A stretch of DNA of 64,000 bases from Hybos culiciformis (taxonomy: Eukaryota; Arthropoda; Insecta; Diptera; Hybotidae): the NCBI GenBank assembly GCA_964007475.1, contig OZ023273.1, positions 148,711,308-148,775,307 of the forward strand, in the 5' to 3' direction. Under the pieces are notes generated by a model. It saw only the letters and a list, made by a program, of their open reading frames with translations, did not search any database and was not told the DNA's origin. Every line of letters begins with the position of its first letter. Position 1 is the first letter of the stretch. This document shows, piece by piece, positions 38,649-52,275 of this stretch. The position numbers were made by a program, and so were the translations under genes.

Positions 38649-38797
38649 TCTTCTACATGCACACATAATAAATAATAATCTTCATTCAACATTAAATTTT
38701 TTTTAATTAAAAAAATATTGGTATAAAATATATTATTATAATATGGGATTATCAAAAATTGTTTCAAAATAAAAACTATTATATACATATATTCAAT

Positions 38798-41700
38798 TTA
38801 TTCTGATGGCTCATCTTCCACTTCCAACATAGCCTTAAAGCTAAAAGGTTCAAATGCATAACCAACTCCTTCATAGAATTTGCTCATAAACTCGACCCTA
38901 ATATAAAAATTGTAATATTTTTTAATTTGGATTCCTTTTTTATTTTTAAAATAACGTACCAGTGAAGCCGTAATGTATGCAAGAAAGCAGACAGTCCCTC
39001 AATGACTACCAAAATTGCAATAGTTAGAGAAGCCCATATAGCGAAAAATAAATATATTGCAACCGCACCGGGATATCCTTCCAATTGTAATGCCATCGAA
39101 AAAAGCTTGTTCCACACAACATCAGCGAGTTCTATCAAAAAAAAAGCCAAAATGATAGTTTTATTCATAATTTAATTTAATTTTTTACTTACGAGCATGA
39201 GCCAATGACAATGCCCATAAACGTAGGTAAGAAGCTGTATGTGAAACAGTTCCCAATGCATATTCAATTGTATGAATCGCTTCATGGATGAATATTTCAC
39301 TCATTGGTTCCTCATGTTCATTATTTGATTCAGCACCATTAGCAGAACCATTTGCAACAATCTGTGAGAAGAAAAGAATTTTAATAAATGACAAACATAT
39401 TTGTTATCTATTCTAGAGCATTTACTTTGGCCCTTTGTCCTCGAGTTATTTTGATATAAATAGGTCTGGCCAACAACATCCAAGGTATACAAATTAACGC
39501 TACACCCAATAAAATTTTTTGCACAATATCTTGTCCCTCGAACATATATTCGGTAACACAATTTTCATCTGTTGGTGGAGTTGATTTCAATAAAACCATA
39601 TTTATGAATGTTATTAATACAGATGGAGCACAGCCCGGAGTAAATCGAGTTTCTGATGATTTAGCACTATATAATATCCATTTTATAAACATCAAAGCAA
39701 CCATATAACCAAACATTAACAATAAAAATATTATTTGTGGCAAAAATACCAAAAATATATTAATGCCACGACGAAAATGTATATGATTAACTACGGATAG
39801 TGTAACTCCAAATGCCATATGAACAACACCAAAAATAATTGATAATTTCATTTTAAATGTATTTAAAAAAACAATTTTATTTTGTGCAAATTGCCAGGCT
39901 GGATCAATCCCAATTGGATAAATTGCATCAACTAAATCAGATGTTGGATCTAATATTAAAGCAGTGTTGTTTAGTATTGTAGACTCATCATAATTAACTC
40001 TCCATGCAGAACCAAAAATATTCATTGATTTTGAAAATATATCGTTATAGACGAAACCAGTGTATATTGAAAATAAACCCATTAATAAAATTATATAACG
40101 TCCACCAAAAAATATATTCCAAATTTCGTTTGATGACTTTTGTACCATTAACCTTTTTTCCGATAATACCATCCATAATGCGAATATAAATAAAATCATT
40201 CCATGACCAAGATCACCATACATAACAGCAAATAAAAATGGAAATGTGATGATTGTGTATAGGCCTAAAAATTTGATATATGTTATTTTAATAGAATATT
40301 TTATTATTTTATTGTATCTATATAATTTGTATAAGTGCAGAGAGTGCAATGTATTCAAATAACAAAAAAAAAAAAATAAAGATAAAATTTAGTCCTTTCA
40401 ATCGTTGCAATTTTTTTTTTTGTTTATGTTGTCTGATAACAATTTAACCATGAATATTACTTACTAATAAGACTTTTTGGAAATGTTTAAATAAAATGTA
40501 ATCTACTTAATCAACACAATCATAAAGATCACGTTGATTTTTCTATATACATAGTACATTATGTTTCAAGGAAACAAAACCGTACTCGGACAACTAGTTT
40601 AATATTACCATTTAAGCTTCTCTTTCTAAAATAAATTCTCGAAAAAACTTCGTTTATAAAAGCATATTCTCGAATTAACTGCAGGAGTGACACTTATTCA
40701 AAGAAGTATATATCATTGAATTTAATCATAAAAAATTCCTACACAGTAAAGCCCGGGTGTCGTTAAAACAGAATTTAGCAACGGAACAGAATCAGCAACA
40801 GAAAAATTTATTCTGCTACTGAAATTCTGGTCAGAATCTCATGAGATTGCTGCCTTTAAAACAGAAACAGAATCAGAATCAGGATCAGCGCAGCTTTGAA
40901 ATTTGTGCTCGAAAATATTTTAAGTTCTTGTTGTCATTGAACGATTTACTTGTCATTACGATTTCAAAAATTATGGAAAATTACAAAACCGACCAAATAG
41001 TTGAAATAAATCGCGCAATTGCGACTTTCAATTCGTCCTCACTGAATTTAATTTTTTTGCCATTTTCCGACAAAAACAACAAAGACAAAAAAAAATTAAA
41101 TTAAATTCAATTGACATTCTGGCAACAGACTCAGAAAATAACTTCGTTTGAGGTTATTCAAATTCTGTGGTCTGTCGCTAAATTCTGTTGTAAAATTCTG
41201 TCACAGCCTAAATTCTGTTCAAACATATGGGATTCTGTTTCTTTTGCTAAATTCTGTTTTAACGATATCCCGGCTTAAATATTTAGTAATATTCTCATCT
41301 CAGTGTATAATAAAAAAAAATAGTTTTACCAGGATTTACTTCGCGATAAGTCGCTATACCATATGAATCAATTAAATTTTGAAATCCTTTAGTAAATACA
41401 TTGGTACGATTAAATGTTGGTGGAGTTTCTTTTGCTTGAATTACGTTTAAAAATGATGGAATAGCACTTCCAACAGCGTTTGAACCGTCAGTTAATGCTT
41501 GTTGAACTCTACCCAAATCTACTGTGGGTACCCAACCTTCAGCAATTAAACATTTTTTATTCATTGTATCCAAATTGCACAAATTCATGGTGTGATAAAT
41601 TGCTTTCATTTTCTTTATCATAATGCTCCAATTGGGTACTTTCTCAGCGGCACTGAATAATACCCGCTTGCGATGGTCATCAGTTTGATTTAATACCATT

Positions 41701-42570
41701 TTCAAGTCTTCTAAGCGAGTTCGAATTCCTTTTAGCATTTCCTCACGTTCTTCCTGCGCACTCGGGCATGGATATAATGAGGCTCTAAATCCTGTACAAA
41801 TTTTCTTAATCCTAGTTTTTAATTGATCACCCTGGAAAAATGCTACAAAAACCGTTTTATAAACAGTTTTTTTGGTTTCTTGATCTACGTAGGGTTGCAA
41901 ATCAATTTGTCGAACAAATATGTTACCACGAGAAATTCTCCACAACATAGTTTCAAATGAATATATACGTTCTCGTTGAATAACTCCAGCAACGAAACCC
42001 AATTGTCCACCACCTCCCTGAGCTGTTTTCATAACATCATCCTGTATGATACTTCCACGGCGTCTCATAAATTTCTGATCACTAAATACACCTTCGGTAT
42101 TAATCAGAACCTGTTGCACCTCTGTTAATTCAACAAAATTTGCTTTCAAATTTAACTGATTTTGGGATAATTCGAGAATTTCATTTTCAATTTTCTCTAA
42201 ATGCGCCTCCAAGTTAATTATTTCACCTGGATCCAAAGCTTTAGGTTCAGGCACGTTTTCCCATTTTAACACAACATCATCTTTATTAAGCTCACTTTCA
42301 ATGTAACGAATTTTTCTCTCAATTTCATCACAGCGACGAACTTCAGAAATAAATCTTCGTTGAATACTCTGAGTGCCTTCATTGAGCTAGAAATTAATAA
42401 TAAATTAAACCCCAGGTACAAATTTATTTAACATTTTGAGAACATAAACTTACATCTCGAAATTGCACTAAACCAGTTTCACCAAGCTCAGACAAAGACG
42501 AATAAGCCGCTTCTGGCTGAATAAATATCTGGCACAAAGCCATTTCTTCACTTCTAAACATAGAACCCAT
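38798..42570 (-). CDS. Vha100: V-type proton ATPase 116-kDa subunit a, copy B
   Basis: Six coding exons on the - strand (42454-42570, 41330-42386, 39426-40264, 39193-39361, 38960-39131, 38798-38897), all GT/AG, give 817 residues. Exon 1 (39 codons), the TM6-TM7 loop junction, the LAHA/Q junction and the LHW junction match copy A in position and phase. The exception is an extra phase-1 intron (40265-41329) after EVNP391, at the start of the membrane domain, which copy A lacks. The opening [31 protein letters not shown] and [13 protein letters not shown] are intact, with R718 as the essential TM7 arginine. It lacks the glutamine-rich insert of copy A and has a shorter TM6-TM7 loop (about residues 670-695, [16 protein letters not shown]). 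It is the same membrane subunit of the Vo proton channel. Family members are often specialised by tissue or organelle; the sequence does not show how these two differ in use. Confidence 0.96.
40750..41275. mobile_element. PIF/Harbinger-type MITE in the extra intron of Vha100 copy B
   Basis: The left end agcccgggtgtcgttaaaac and the reversed right end agccgggatatcgttaaaac continue together through agaatttagcaa, giving terminal repeats of about 32 bp. TAA flanks both sides (40747-40749 and 41276-41278), the target duplication typical of PIF/Harbinger. Many subterminal copies of aacagaat on the left and attctgtt on the right reinforce the symmetry. No transposase remains; a - strand stretch reading [17 protein letters not shown] after a frame break may be a remnant of a DNA-binding protein. 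The element starts 54 nt past the donor of exon 2 of copy B and makes up half of that intron. Confidence 0.85.
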
Positions 42571-42591
42571 TTTAATTTACAATTAGTCAAG
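42571..42591 (-). other. 5' UTR tail and splice acceptor of Vha100 copy B
   Basis: The - strand reads aaatttcag followed by 21 nt to the ATG, a plausible 3' splice site. The 21-nt distance equals that in copy A. Confidence 0.5.
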
Positions 42592-45500
42592 CTGAAATTT
42601 ATAAAAATACAAATATGTAAATAACAAAATTCTTCATTTTAAATTTATACTGAAAAATTACCAAAATATATCAAATATTAAATAAGTCCCCTAAAAAATG
42701 TTTATTGCACTAATAAATGGTCTCTTGCAAAAAAATAAACTTAATAGATTTAAAACTCTTATTAATAAAGTTTTAATTATCTAGTCGGCTCCACGTTGAC
42801 ATTAACTACAATTTATATACGTATATAAGCAATAAGAGCATTTCATTCCTTATGCAAATATTAAAATAAAAATCAAAGTCTCGTCAATAAAATCTCGCCA
42901 TCAAAATTTTAAATAAATATTGGACACTAAATGCGTTTTATGTCGTTTTTTATCATTTTCATTTTTTTTATCAAAATATTTTACAATTAAAAACAGCTAA
43001 ACAGTTTATGTATGTATTTGTATATAATATGAATAATATATAATATAATATAAATTGGTGTTGAATTTTTTTTATTATATTTTTAAAAAATAATGTCATA
43101 TCATAACTATATATACATTGTACTAAGTAGCCATATGATATTTTAATAGAGATATAATAAATATTTTAAAATATAATTTATTTTATATATATAGGCACTA
43201 TTACTTGCAAATTATAAAAATGTTATCAATTATTTTTTTTTTCACGTGATGTGAACATAATATGCGATTAGAATGACAAAATTACAATTCCCATATAATT
43301 ATTTGAAAAAAAAAATAAATAAAATGTATATCGTCACCTTGGAAAGTACAACATTTACATTAGATATTGTTGATCATGTGGGTACTTTGAAAAAAAAATA
43401 AACCAAATCAAATGCAAATCCTTATTGATAACAAAATTAGCTTATAATAAAAAAAAATAATTCGAGGTAGTGCTTTTCGACGTTGAAATATAAAAAAAAA
43501 TCCTAATTGCAATATTTCTCATTTGTACTATCAGAGACCAATATAAAATTTTTTAAATTCAATATATTATATTGATTCTTAAAATATTAAAATATTAAAT
43601 TATATAATTACACATTTAACTTACATAATTAAAATAAAATATTTGGCCAAATTGCCATTTACGAACTTTCCAAAATGAAATAAAAATTTTGACTGGTTCT
43701 CAATATTGGCTATAATAAAAATAAAACAAATAAAAAACTATTTATCTTATAAATAATATACTTAAAAATTATCGGACTTTATTTTTATTTATTTTTATTT
43801 TTTTTTTAATTAGTTTCCTATGAAATTTTTTTTTATAATAATATAAATAATAAATTTTTAATTTTACTTAATTTTTCATAATTTCTACATATGAATAATA
43901 ACAATTAGAGGTTTTTCATAATTAAATTGCCAATATTCATTTCGATATCATTCAACTTTATTGCATTTTATTGTTTGTATTATATAGATATCAAATAAAA
44001 CTAAATTATATAATATATACGTCTTTATCTATATTATTAACTATATCAAACTTAACCCGAAAATTTTTAACATACTTCGGAACCATAACTATTTCAAAAG
44101 CTATTCGAAATTAGATTTGTATACACACTATAATACAGTATTATTCCAAATTATATAATTATTGTCAATTGATCAAAATTATTTAGAATATTTTATGTAT
44201 TTTCATGTGATTTTTCAAGTATAAAGAAGACATAATGGTTATAAATATGGCTTTCAACCTGGTATACAAGTAATAAGAATTAAATATATAATTCTATAAA
44301 GAGATTTATAAATAGATTTTACATGATAATTTTGAATATTTTATTTAAATTAGAAAATTATTGTGTTTAGTTTTCACTGAACCTAGATTATATAGTTTTA
44401 TTCATCAGTTTAAAATCATAACACTTAATGGCCAGTCATTAGACTTTCATTATTATTAACTTAAAATGTTAAACATATTAAATTAGTCTCAGATAAATTA
44501 AAAATTAATACACTTTTTCAAAAAGATTTCATTTATTCTTTTTATTTAACAATAATTTGTATTTAAAATTAGTCTGTCGCCTTTTTGTACGAGGCTTCAA
44601 TCTATTATTTACAATCATAATAATTATATTATTTATTTAATTTATTTATTTCTTTAATTAACAATGAATTTATAATTTTTTTTTTGTTTTGTTTTGTAGA
44701 AAAATACAAATAAAGAATTTAACATTATTTTACTTAAATTTTTTTCGTTCTTATGTAAATTTAATTCTAGAAGTTAAGTTAGTATTCAAAGTTTACTACA
44801 CAGCTACTGTTCTTTCTGTGTTTATATTTCTTTCAGAAATATAATTGAATAATAATTACATGAATTTTTCATAGCCGTTAGGTTTGTCCTAATGTTTAAA
44901 GGTTATAAATATCATATATAAAATATCAAAAATTTGGTTCTTTTTTTTAGATTAATTATGAGTTTAATATAAATTAAGAATTAAGGCCATTAACAGCAAA
45001 CAATTTGCTTGAAAAAAAAGTGAAGCTTACCGATCAAATTAGTAGTAGTGAATGTAGTTAAAATAATAGCTGTTTCAAACTTCGAATCTCATCAACCTGA
45101 AATGTCCGAAAAAGATATAATAAAATAACATAAAAATTATAGCACTTTCTTCAGTTATTTTTTTAGATTTAGTTATCTGTAGATAGTACTGAATGTCCGC
45201 CTATTCTCAGATTGGAACAGATTGGAACAAATGTACGTTATATGAATTTAGCTGAAATTAATTTCTGATGGAAATTATTCTATTAACATTATTTTAAATC
45301 TAAATTCTTATGAATACGCACATTATTCATAACAAAAATCAATTGAAATTTTGTTTTCGGTTTTTAGATTATTGATAATCAGATCAATTTTTTTTTAATT
45401 TATTACTTATCACCGTCGCTTCTAGCCTCAAAATTTCAATACAATAGCGCTTTGAATTATCTCAGTATTGTGGTTTTGTGTTTTCATACTATTTTAAATT

Positions 45501-48500
45501 TTTTAAATTTCTATTTATTTTTCTACATTTCATTTGAAACAGTAAAAATGAGATAAAAAATTTTCTGCTATTTTGACATTAATTTATTTTTTAGCGATCT
45601 TAGGCTGCTTTAAATCCTTAATCAGAGAACTACATGCACTTTGGTCGTCATACTATTAGCAGAAATAGTATTAGTGAATCAATGGGTACGGGATTCTAGG
45701 GATTATTAATTTAATAAAAATAAAGTTTTAAAAAATGAACCATTTTTTTAATTATTGCTAATTAAAGCATTATTACCGTCACGCACTTACTCACGGTGCC
45801 TTGCGCACTATAATATAACGAAACAAAAAAATATTAGAAATATTCTGTCAATTATATTTAATCCTACAACTATTAACATAATTTCCTAAAAAAAATAAAA
45901 AAAATATAGACGTTTAAACATTTTAAACTATTTTAGACCATTCGAAGTTTACGCATGTACCTACGTATTTATTTTAAAAACAAAAATATGAAAATAAAAT
46001 ATAAAATTATCAATTATTAAAATGATATTATATATTTATATATAATACTTATGTTGTATACATATACATAAACATTATGTACATATATAAATATGACGTA
46101 TTGCATATGTACATAAATATATTATTATTGTATACACGGTTTCGAAATATGCGATAAATAATTTTATATCTTTAAAATTTTTCTAAAGAAATTTCTTAAA
46201 CATTTGTTTTTTAATACGTTTTTCGAGTTGACAAACTTATTGAATACATATATGAAATCCAATGAAACTTTTAAGAAGAACTAATCCAATATTTTGATAT
46301 TATTATATCAAAAACAAAATTCAAGTCATACCACATAACATATATACATAACATCTGTACAAATAAGTAAAATTTTTCAAAAACATTTAATTTAAGTAAA
46401 CATCATTAATAAATTAAATACAATATAATATTGCTTAGAAGCATTAGGATAAGGTTTAGAACTACGCTAAAGACATTAACAAAGACCGTAATATGCCTAT
46501 ATAGAATAAAAAACCGATAAGGTCACTTTTTGTACATTGTAGTTTACATATAGAGAACTGAAACAAAATATAATTAGTATATGTGTACTTAATTATATTT
46601 GAGAACTTCAGAAAGATGTTTCTTCATCAACTGAATTCGCCAGTATCTTCTTTTTTTTTTTTTCAAATAAAATAATATTTTCATCTGTAAAAGAAAAACC
46701 AATTAATTAAAATTACTTACATTTAATATATTTAAAATAAAATTCTTCAATTTATATAAGAACTTAAGTAAAACTTGATATTATTAAATTTTTTTTTTTC
46801 AAACATTCAAAAAATATCTAAAAATATGCCTTTAAAACTAGTAGACATTACATAAACTTTCTTAAAAGTGTTCACAATTATATATATTTCGAAAAATATT
46901 TAACTGAAACAAAAAAAATTGTTTTAATAGGAAAAAGATATTAAAAATGACTTCATTTTACGTGCACAATAAATATAGGTAGGTACTACATCAGTTCCAA
47001 GTAGAACGGCTAAACAAAAAAAATAGCACGCAGAGTTCTGCGCAGAAATTTACGACTTAAAGAGCTACAAATAATGAGAACTTTTATTTGAAAAACAAAA
47101 ACCTAGTGAAGATGTCAAATGAATGACCAATTCTTATTTTTTGCACATATTTTAGTGAAAACTCTTAGTGTACTTTAAGCTTTTATCAGATAAAAAAAAG
47201 CTTTGAAAACAACGAAAAGCAGTAAACTTATGATTTGCCGCAATGTTATTTTATTTGAAAACAACCGAGTAGCGAAATCGAATATGTGTGTTAATAATTT
47301 AAGAACAATGTAAAGAACTCGTCATATTTATAATTACGTTCGGAACTCACAATGCGTTGGATCTTAAATTATCATAATTTCTTATAGCGAAGTAGTTTTT
47401 ATTTAATTTTATCCAAATGGATCATAATTGATTCGTCATCCTTAATATTTAACTACATATCACTTTATTGTGTAATTTTAAATGTTAATATTCCATCTGT
47501 CTGATATTCACATTTTACCTTTCTGGAAAATTTATTTAAATTTTTTTTTTTTTTAACTTCCTTTTAATTTAAAATATATAATATTTATGTTTATGTAAAA
47601 ATATCTAAAAACATACTGTACTTATACATAATAAATAAATAAATTGTTTTGGCTTTTCTTAATTCTTGAAACCTAAAAAACAATGATTTTTATTTTTTTT
47701 TCAAACCTTTCTTATTATATGTTTTTATTTTATATTCTATTTTCAGGGAATGAAACATAATGGAAATCTGCCACATGAGAATATTTAGTTATAAATAAAG
47801 AATTATGAAAAATAAAAATGTTCAAAATATTTATGTTCAACAAAAAAAATTTATACTATCAGTATTTTGTTTTTTTTTGTTTTTTTTTAATAATATATTT
47901 TCCCTGGGAATAAACATTCTTAATGTGGATCTGAAGTAAAATCTCTACTCTCTGGATTCAAATTGACTTTATTATACAATTATTATATATCTTATATGAC
48001 TTTTTAAAATGTTTTTCTTTATTGTTTAGGATTTTAAAAAAAAAAATTTCCATCCGTACTTCTACATCTCTTATTTGACACTTTAGTCGGTTTTAGCGTT
48101 CTTCATTTCAAGTTGAGCATCAATAGCATCAGTGTAATTTGAGCTAAAAACTCGCTTTTTCGTTCTGTGTCATTTAAATAATAATTTATAAAAAATTAAT
48201 TTAGTTTTTCCTATAAAATAATTTACTGCTAAATCTTGAAGAGAATGCATCGAATATTTTTTATTCATGATTAACATTTCAAGTTTAAACAACATGATGT
48301 TGTTATGAAAGCATAATACACACATAATTACATATATATAAAAGTACATAATTGTTTCTATAGAAAAATAATTCCAATGTATTACCTATATAGTTAAGGC
48401 AATGTATTCCATGAATATGTTTTGAAAATAAATATATATAGCTTTAAATATATACATATATTTATATTTCATTTTATATTATATAATAAACAAATTCAAT

Positions 48501-51221
48501 ATATTATATTCACTCTTATATGTCACAGGGTTCACCCACATGTACATGTATTCTAACTATATGTACCATAAATCTATCGAACCCAATTTATATCTTGAAT
48601 GGAAAATTAATCAAATTAATAATTTTTATTTTGAGGAAAACTTAAATTTGTTTTGATGAAGCCATTTGTTAGTTATTTGATTTTCTGGTATTTTCTGGTA
48701 GAACAAAAAAAAAAAGAATAAGAAAATACAAAAAAATAAAAATAAAAACAAATTTGTTGGGATAAACACGTGAATGAAAGCATATAAGTCAAGAACTTGA
48801 TCGTTTATTATAATATTATGTGACAGATAAAATTATCCTAAGAGGATAATAACTTCTTTTTTTTTTTTGTAATATACATAGCTCTCTCTCCTTTTGGTAC
48901 TATTTCAGTTATATACTGGATTTATTTCATTTGAAAAGAAGAATTAAAATTATAAGATAAGAAGATATATAGCAACCACATAAAAGAGATTAACGGCCAA
49001 GACAAAGTAATCCCCAATGTGAAAATTATATAGGAAAAAAAAAGCAAAATTCTTGTTGGTTTATTTTCTGAAAGGAATTTCTAAAAGCATCATCAGCTTT
49101 TATAACCAAAAAATTATTTTATTCACTAACAATTTATTTCAAACCAATTAAGTTAATTTTTGTGGTTAATATTTAATAGAAAAAAATTAAAAATATCACA
49201 TTGTTATGAGAAGTAACAGAATTTTCAGGAAATTTTTTAAATGTCTTGAAACCAAACCATAGAGAGTTCAAAAGTTGTGATAAAGTAAATTATCAGGAAG
49301 TAGCGTTGAAGACTTCAGTAATATTACCTACTTATTCAATGTCTCAAATAATTCAAAAAAAAATTTTTATTCGTAAATCTTTTCAGTAGATCAATCCGTG
49401 AATTTTTAAGTTATAATCAATGAAGAATTATTTCAACAGACTTTCAAAAATTCTTATCTATGAACACAAAATAAATATTGGATTTTGTAACATATTTAAC
49501 TTTAGCAATTGATAAGTTTCCAAAAAATATAATAATTATGTAATTAATATTATCTATATGTTGTGTATATACATATGTTCATTATTTTTAGATATTATTA
49601 AATAAATTATTGTGTATGCTCAGAACAAAAATAAAAAAAAATATTGTATGTATATATTTTAGATTTTGATAAACAAAAAGTTTTTAGAACGTGAATGAAA
49701 ATAAATAATTACAGTTTAAAAACAAAATAAAAAAAAAACAAAAAATAACCTACAAAAGTATTAAACATTCATTAAGCATCTATGAATAAAATTTACTTTA
49801 CATATATACACATATGTTATGTAAACCTATGGTATCTATTAGATAATTCCTAATTTTTTTTAATACAATGCAATTATTAAAATAAAATCTGTTCAAATGA
49901 ATTTATTTATTCGTCAATATGTTTTAATTAAAATAACATAAAAGATAATACTATACGGCAGAGATATTAGTTCACCAATGATGAAATTTTCGATAAAAAT
50001 ATCTGATTAATTTGACATCAAATAAAGTTCGAAATCTATTGAAATTCCCTCTAAGCTTCTTGTTTTTTTTTTTTATTATTCTCAAACACATTTGTTTGTT
50101 TCTACCCAAAATTCGCATTGAATAGCAATGCTGAAAATATTGCGCTGCGAATTTTATGAGGATCATAAAATACCTAATTTTGGAATAAAAATTACTCTAT
50201 TTCTTTTAAAAATGAATTTAACGCTATTTTAAATTAATCTTGGTTTTTGACTTTATAATCAAGTCTCAGGTTCACTATAGAGAAACTACAGTGTTTGAAA
50301 ATGTACAAATTTGTTTATGACAATATTTCTTTTAATTGTTACGGCAGTAAAACATTCATTTAAAATTTATATAGTAGTAACAATTGATATGAAAAAAAAT
50401 TTCTAATCTCTAGTTATATAAATAAGAGATATTTATAGTATATTCATTATGCTAATTACAATTTACAATGTTGCGGTTAATTAAATTATTTTAAAGATAA
50501 AGTATAGACCTAGCTAAATGTCATGGTTAGTTTTGACATACCAAATTAATTGGTTGTTTTTTTTTTTTTTTGAATCTTAATTTTATTATAAAACATTATA
50601 GGTATGTGTTTAAATACGCTCTTGTTCATCATGTTGTGCAAAATTTGTGCAATATGTATTTTATTCAGAAAAACAATATATTTATAACCATTTTTCAATT
50701 AATTTAATAAATATTATTAAATTTCCTATTAAATTTCCTATTAAATTATTAAACTTAAATTTTTGTTTCTAATATTTGGACCTAGGCGAAATAACTTTCC
50801 AAAAAAAATTGTTTAGCTCTAAGAATTTAGTGTCTATGTTCACCTTTGAAAAAATTATAATTATTATTATTAAACATATACCCACACAAAAAAAAAAATA
50901 AAACAGATATTTTAAATACAAAATATTATATTAAATGAAAAATATAGGAAATAAGTATATTTCCCTATAGATAAATTTCAAGAAAAACTTTATTTTTTGT
51001 TAATATCTAAACCAAAAAAAAAAAATAACTAAACTTTTTGTTATTTATTATTTTAGTCCATTAAAAACTAACTAATAATAATATATATTAAAAAACATAA
51101 GATATTTTATTAGGGAAAATTTATTAGCAATATGCTAATAATTTTATTTATTTTTTTTTTTGTTTTTTTCCAAAGGTTCATAACCTCAAACATTTATGAT
51201 AATTTGTTTTCTAACAAAATA

Positions 51222-51226
<5 letters not shown>

Positions 51227-51254
<28 letters not shown>
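51227..51254. repeat. (AT)14 microsatellite
   Basis: Uninterrupted AT dinucleotide run. Confidence 0.95.
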
Positions 51255-51260
<6 letters not shown>

Positions 51261-51984
51261 ATATCTCATCTCAAACTATATTATATAAACAAGACAACAA
51301 TAACAAAAAATATATACCTAGATATAAAATAAAAATAAACAAATATGAAGTATAATAATGTGTACATAATAATAACAAAAACAAGAAAATATTTTTTTAA
51401 TGTAATTCTATAGAAAAATATCTATGATCACAAAAAATTTTCTGTATTATATATATATATAATAAGATACACCTATGCTCTGTTCTTACATTCTAATGCA
51501 TAAGATCTAAAAAATTTCGAATATGTTTATGAAAAAAATAATAATAATAATAATAAAATTAAAATGAAAGAAAAAAAAACTTTCTCTTCTAAAAGTTTAA
51601 TAGTTTTGTTGAATATCATTTTACTCTATGGTGTATATTTTTATTTATTATATATGCCTTGTATGTATATACAACAAAAAATATGCAATTTTTCAACCTA
51701 AGTTTTTAGATTTTATTATTACTATTGTTATTATTTTGATTTTTTTTTTTGTATACTTAACGTGGTAAAATAGTAAATGTTTAAACACATAAATACTAAT
51801 TAAATGATACACTAACATTAAAAGTACTCCCTTGGGCCTATTAAATAATGAATAAAGTGCTATAGGTAATATCATATACGACTTCTCTATGTTAAAATAT
51901 TACAGTCATTGCATAATTGATGTTTTGTAACCATACATTAAGTTTTCATTAAAATGTGTGATTAACCCATAGTTCTATTTCGAA

Positions 51985-52275
51985 TTCTTGGTCACGATTT
52001 TGGGCTTTCATCGAAATTTATTAATAAAATATGAAACTTTTGTTTGTAAGAAAATAATTTCGAACTTTGGCCAATTAAGAGCCACCAAAATGCGGAGCCG
52101 TATAGGATCTGATCCTTGTGCTTCGATGAAAGTGAACTAAGCTGTCATTCAAATATTGGAATCGAAGTTAATTAACTATCAAAATTTTTGACGGAAGGAA
52201 GACATAATATATAATCCTATAATCAGTTTTTGGTGCTCTTAATTTGTTTTACGCCAAAAATTGTGGAAATTTTAT
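51985..52275 (+). repeat. Possible third copy of the degenerate dispersed repeat
   Basis: ttggccaattaagagc and cttgtgcttcgatgaaagtg occur here in the same order as ttggccagctgagagc and cttgtgtttcagcttagtg at 60286-60330. The similarity is patchy, so this is a weak call. Confidence 0.3.

Larger units (their letters stand above)
32969..38797. other. Interval between the two Vha100 copies
   Basis: About 5.8 kb without recognisable coding exons; it should contain the untranslated leader and promoter of copy A and the 3' UTR of copy B. On the - strand a short GC-rich patch (cggcggcggcagcagagagt near 37570-37590) followed by a possible GT donor is a speculative candidate for the leader exon. The assembly gap lies inside this interval, so a leader exon could be hidden in it. 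Confidence 0.5.

Noticed and set aside
40841..41104. + strand frame inside the intron of Vha100 copy B
   Set aside because: Produced by the cagaatcag-type subterminal repeats of the Harbinger-like element.
45780..45815. TATA-like sequence and strong donor-like sequence on the - strand, considered as the leader exon of Vha100 copy B
   Set aside because: The exon would be only about 15-20 nt and nothing links it to the gene; noted only as a weak candidate.
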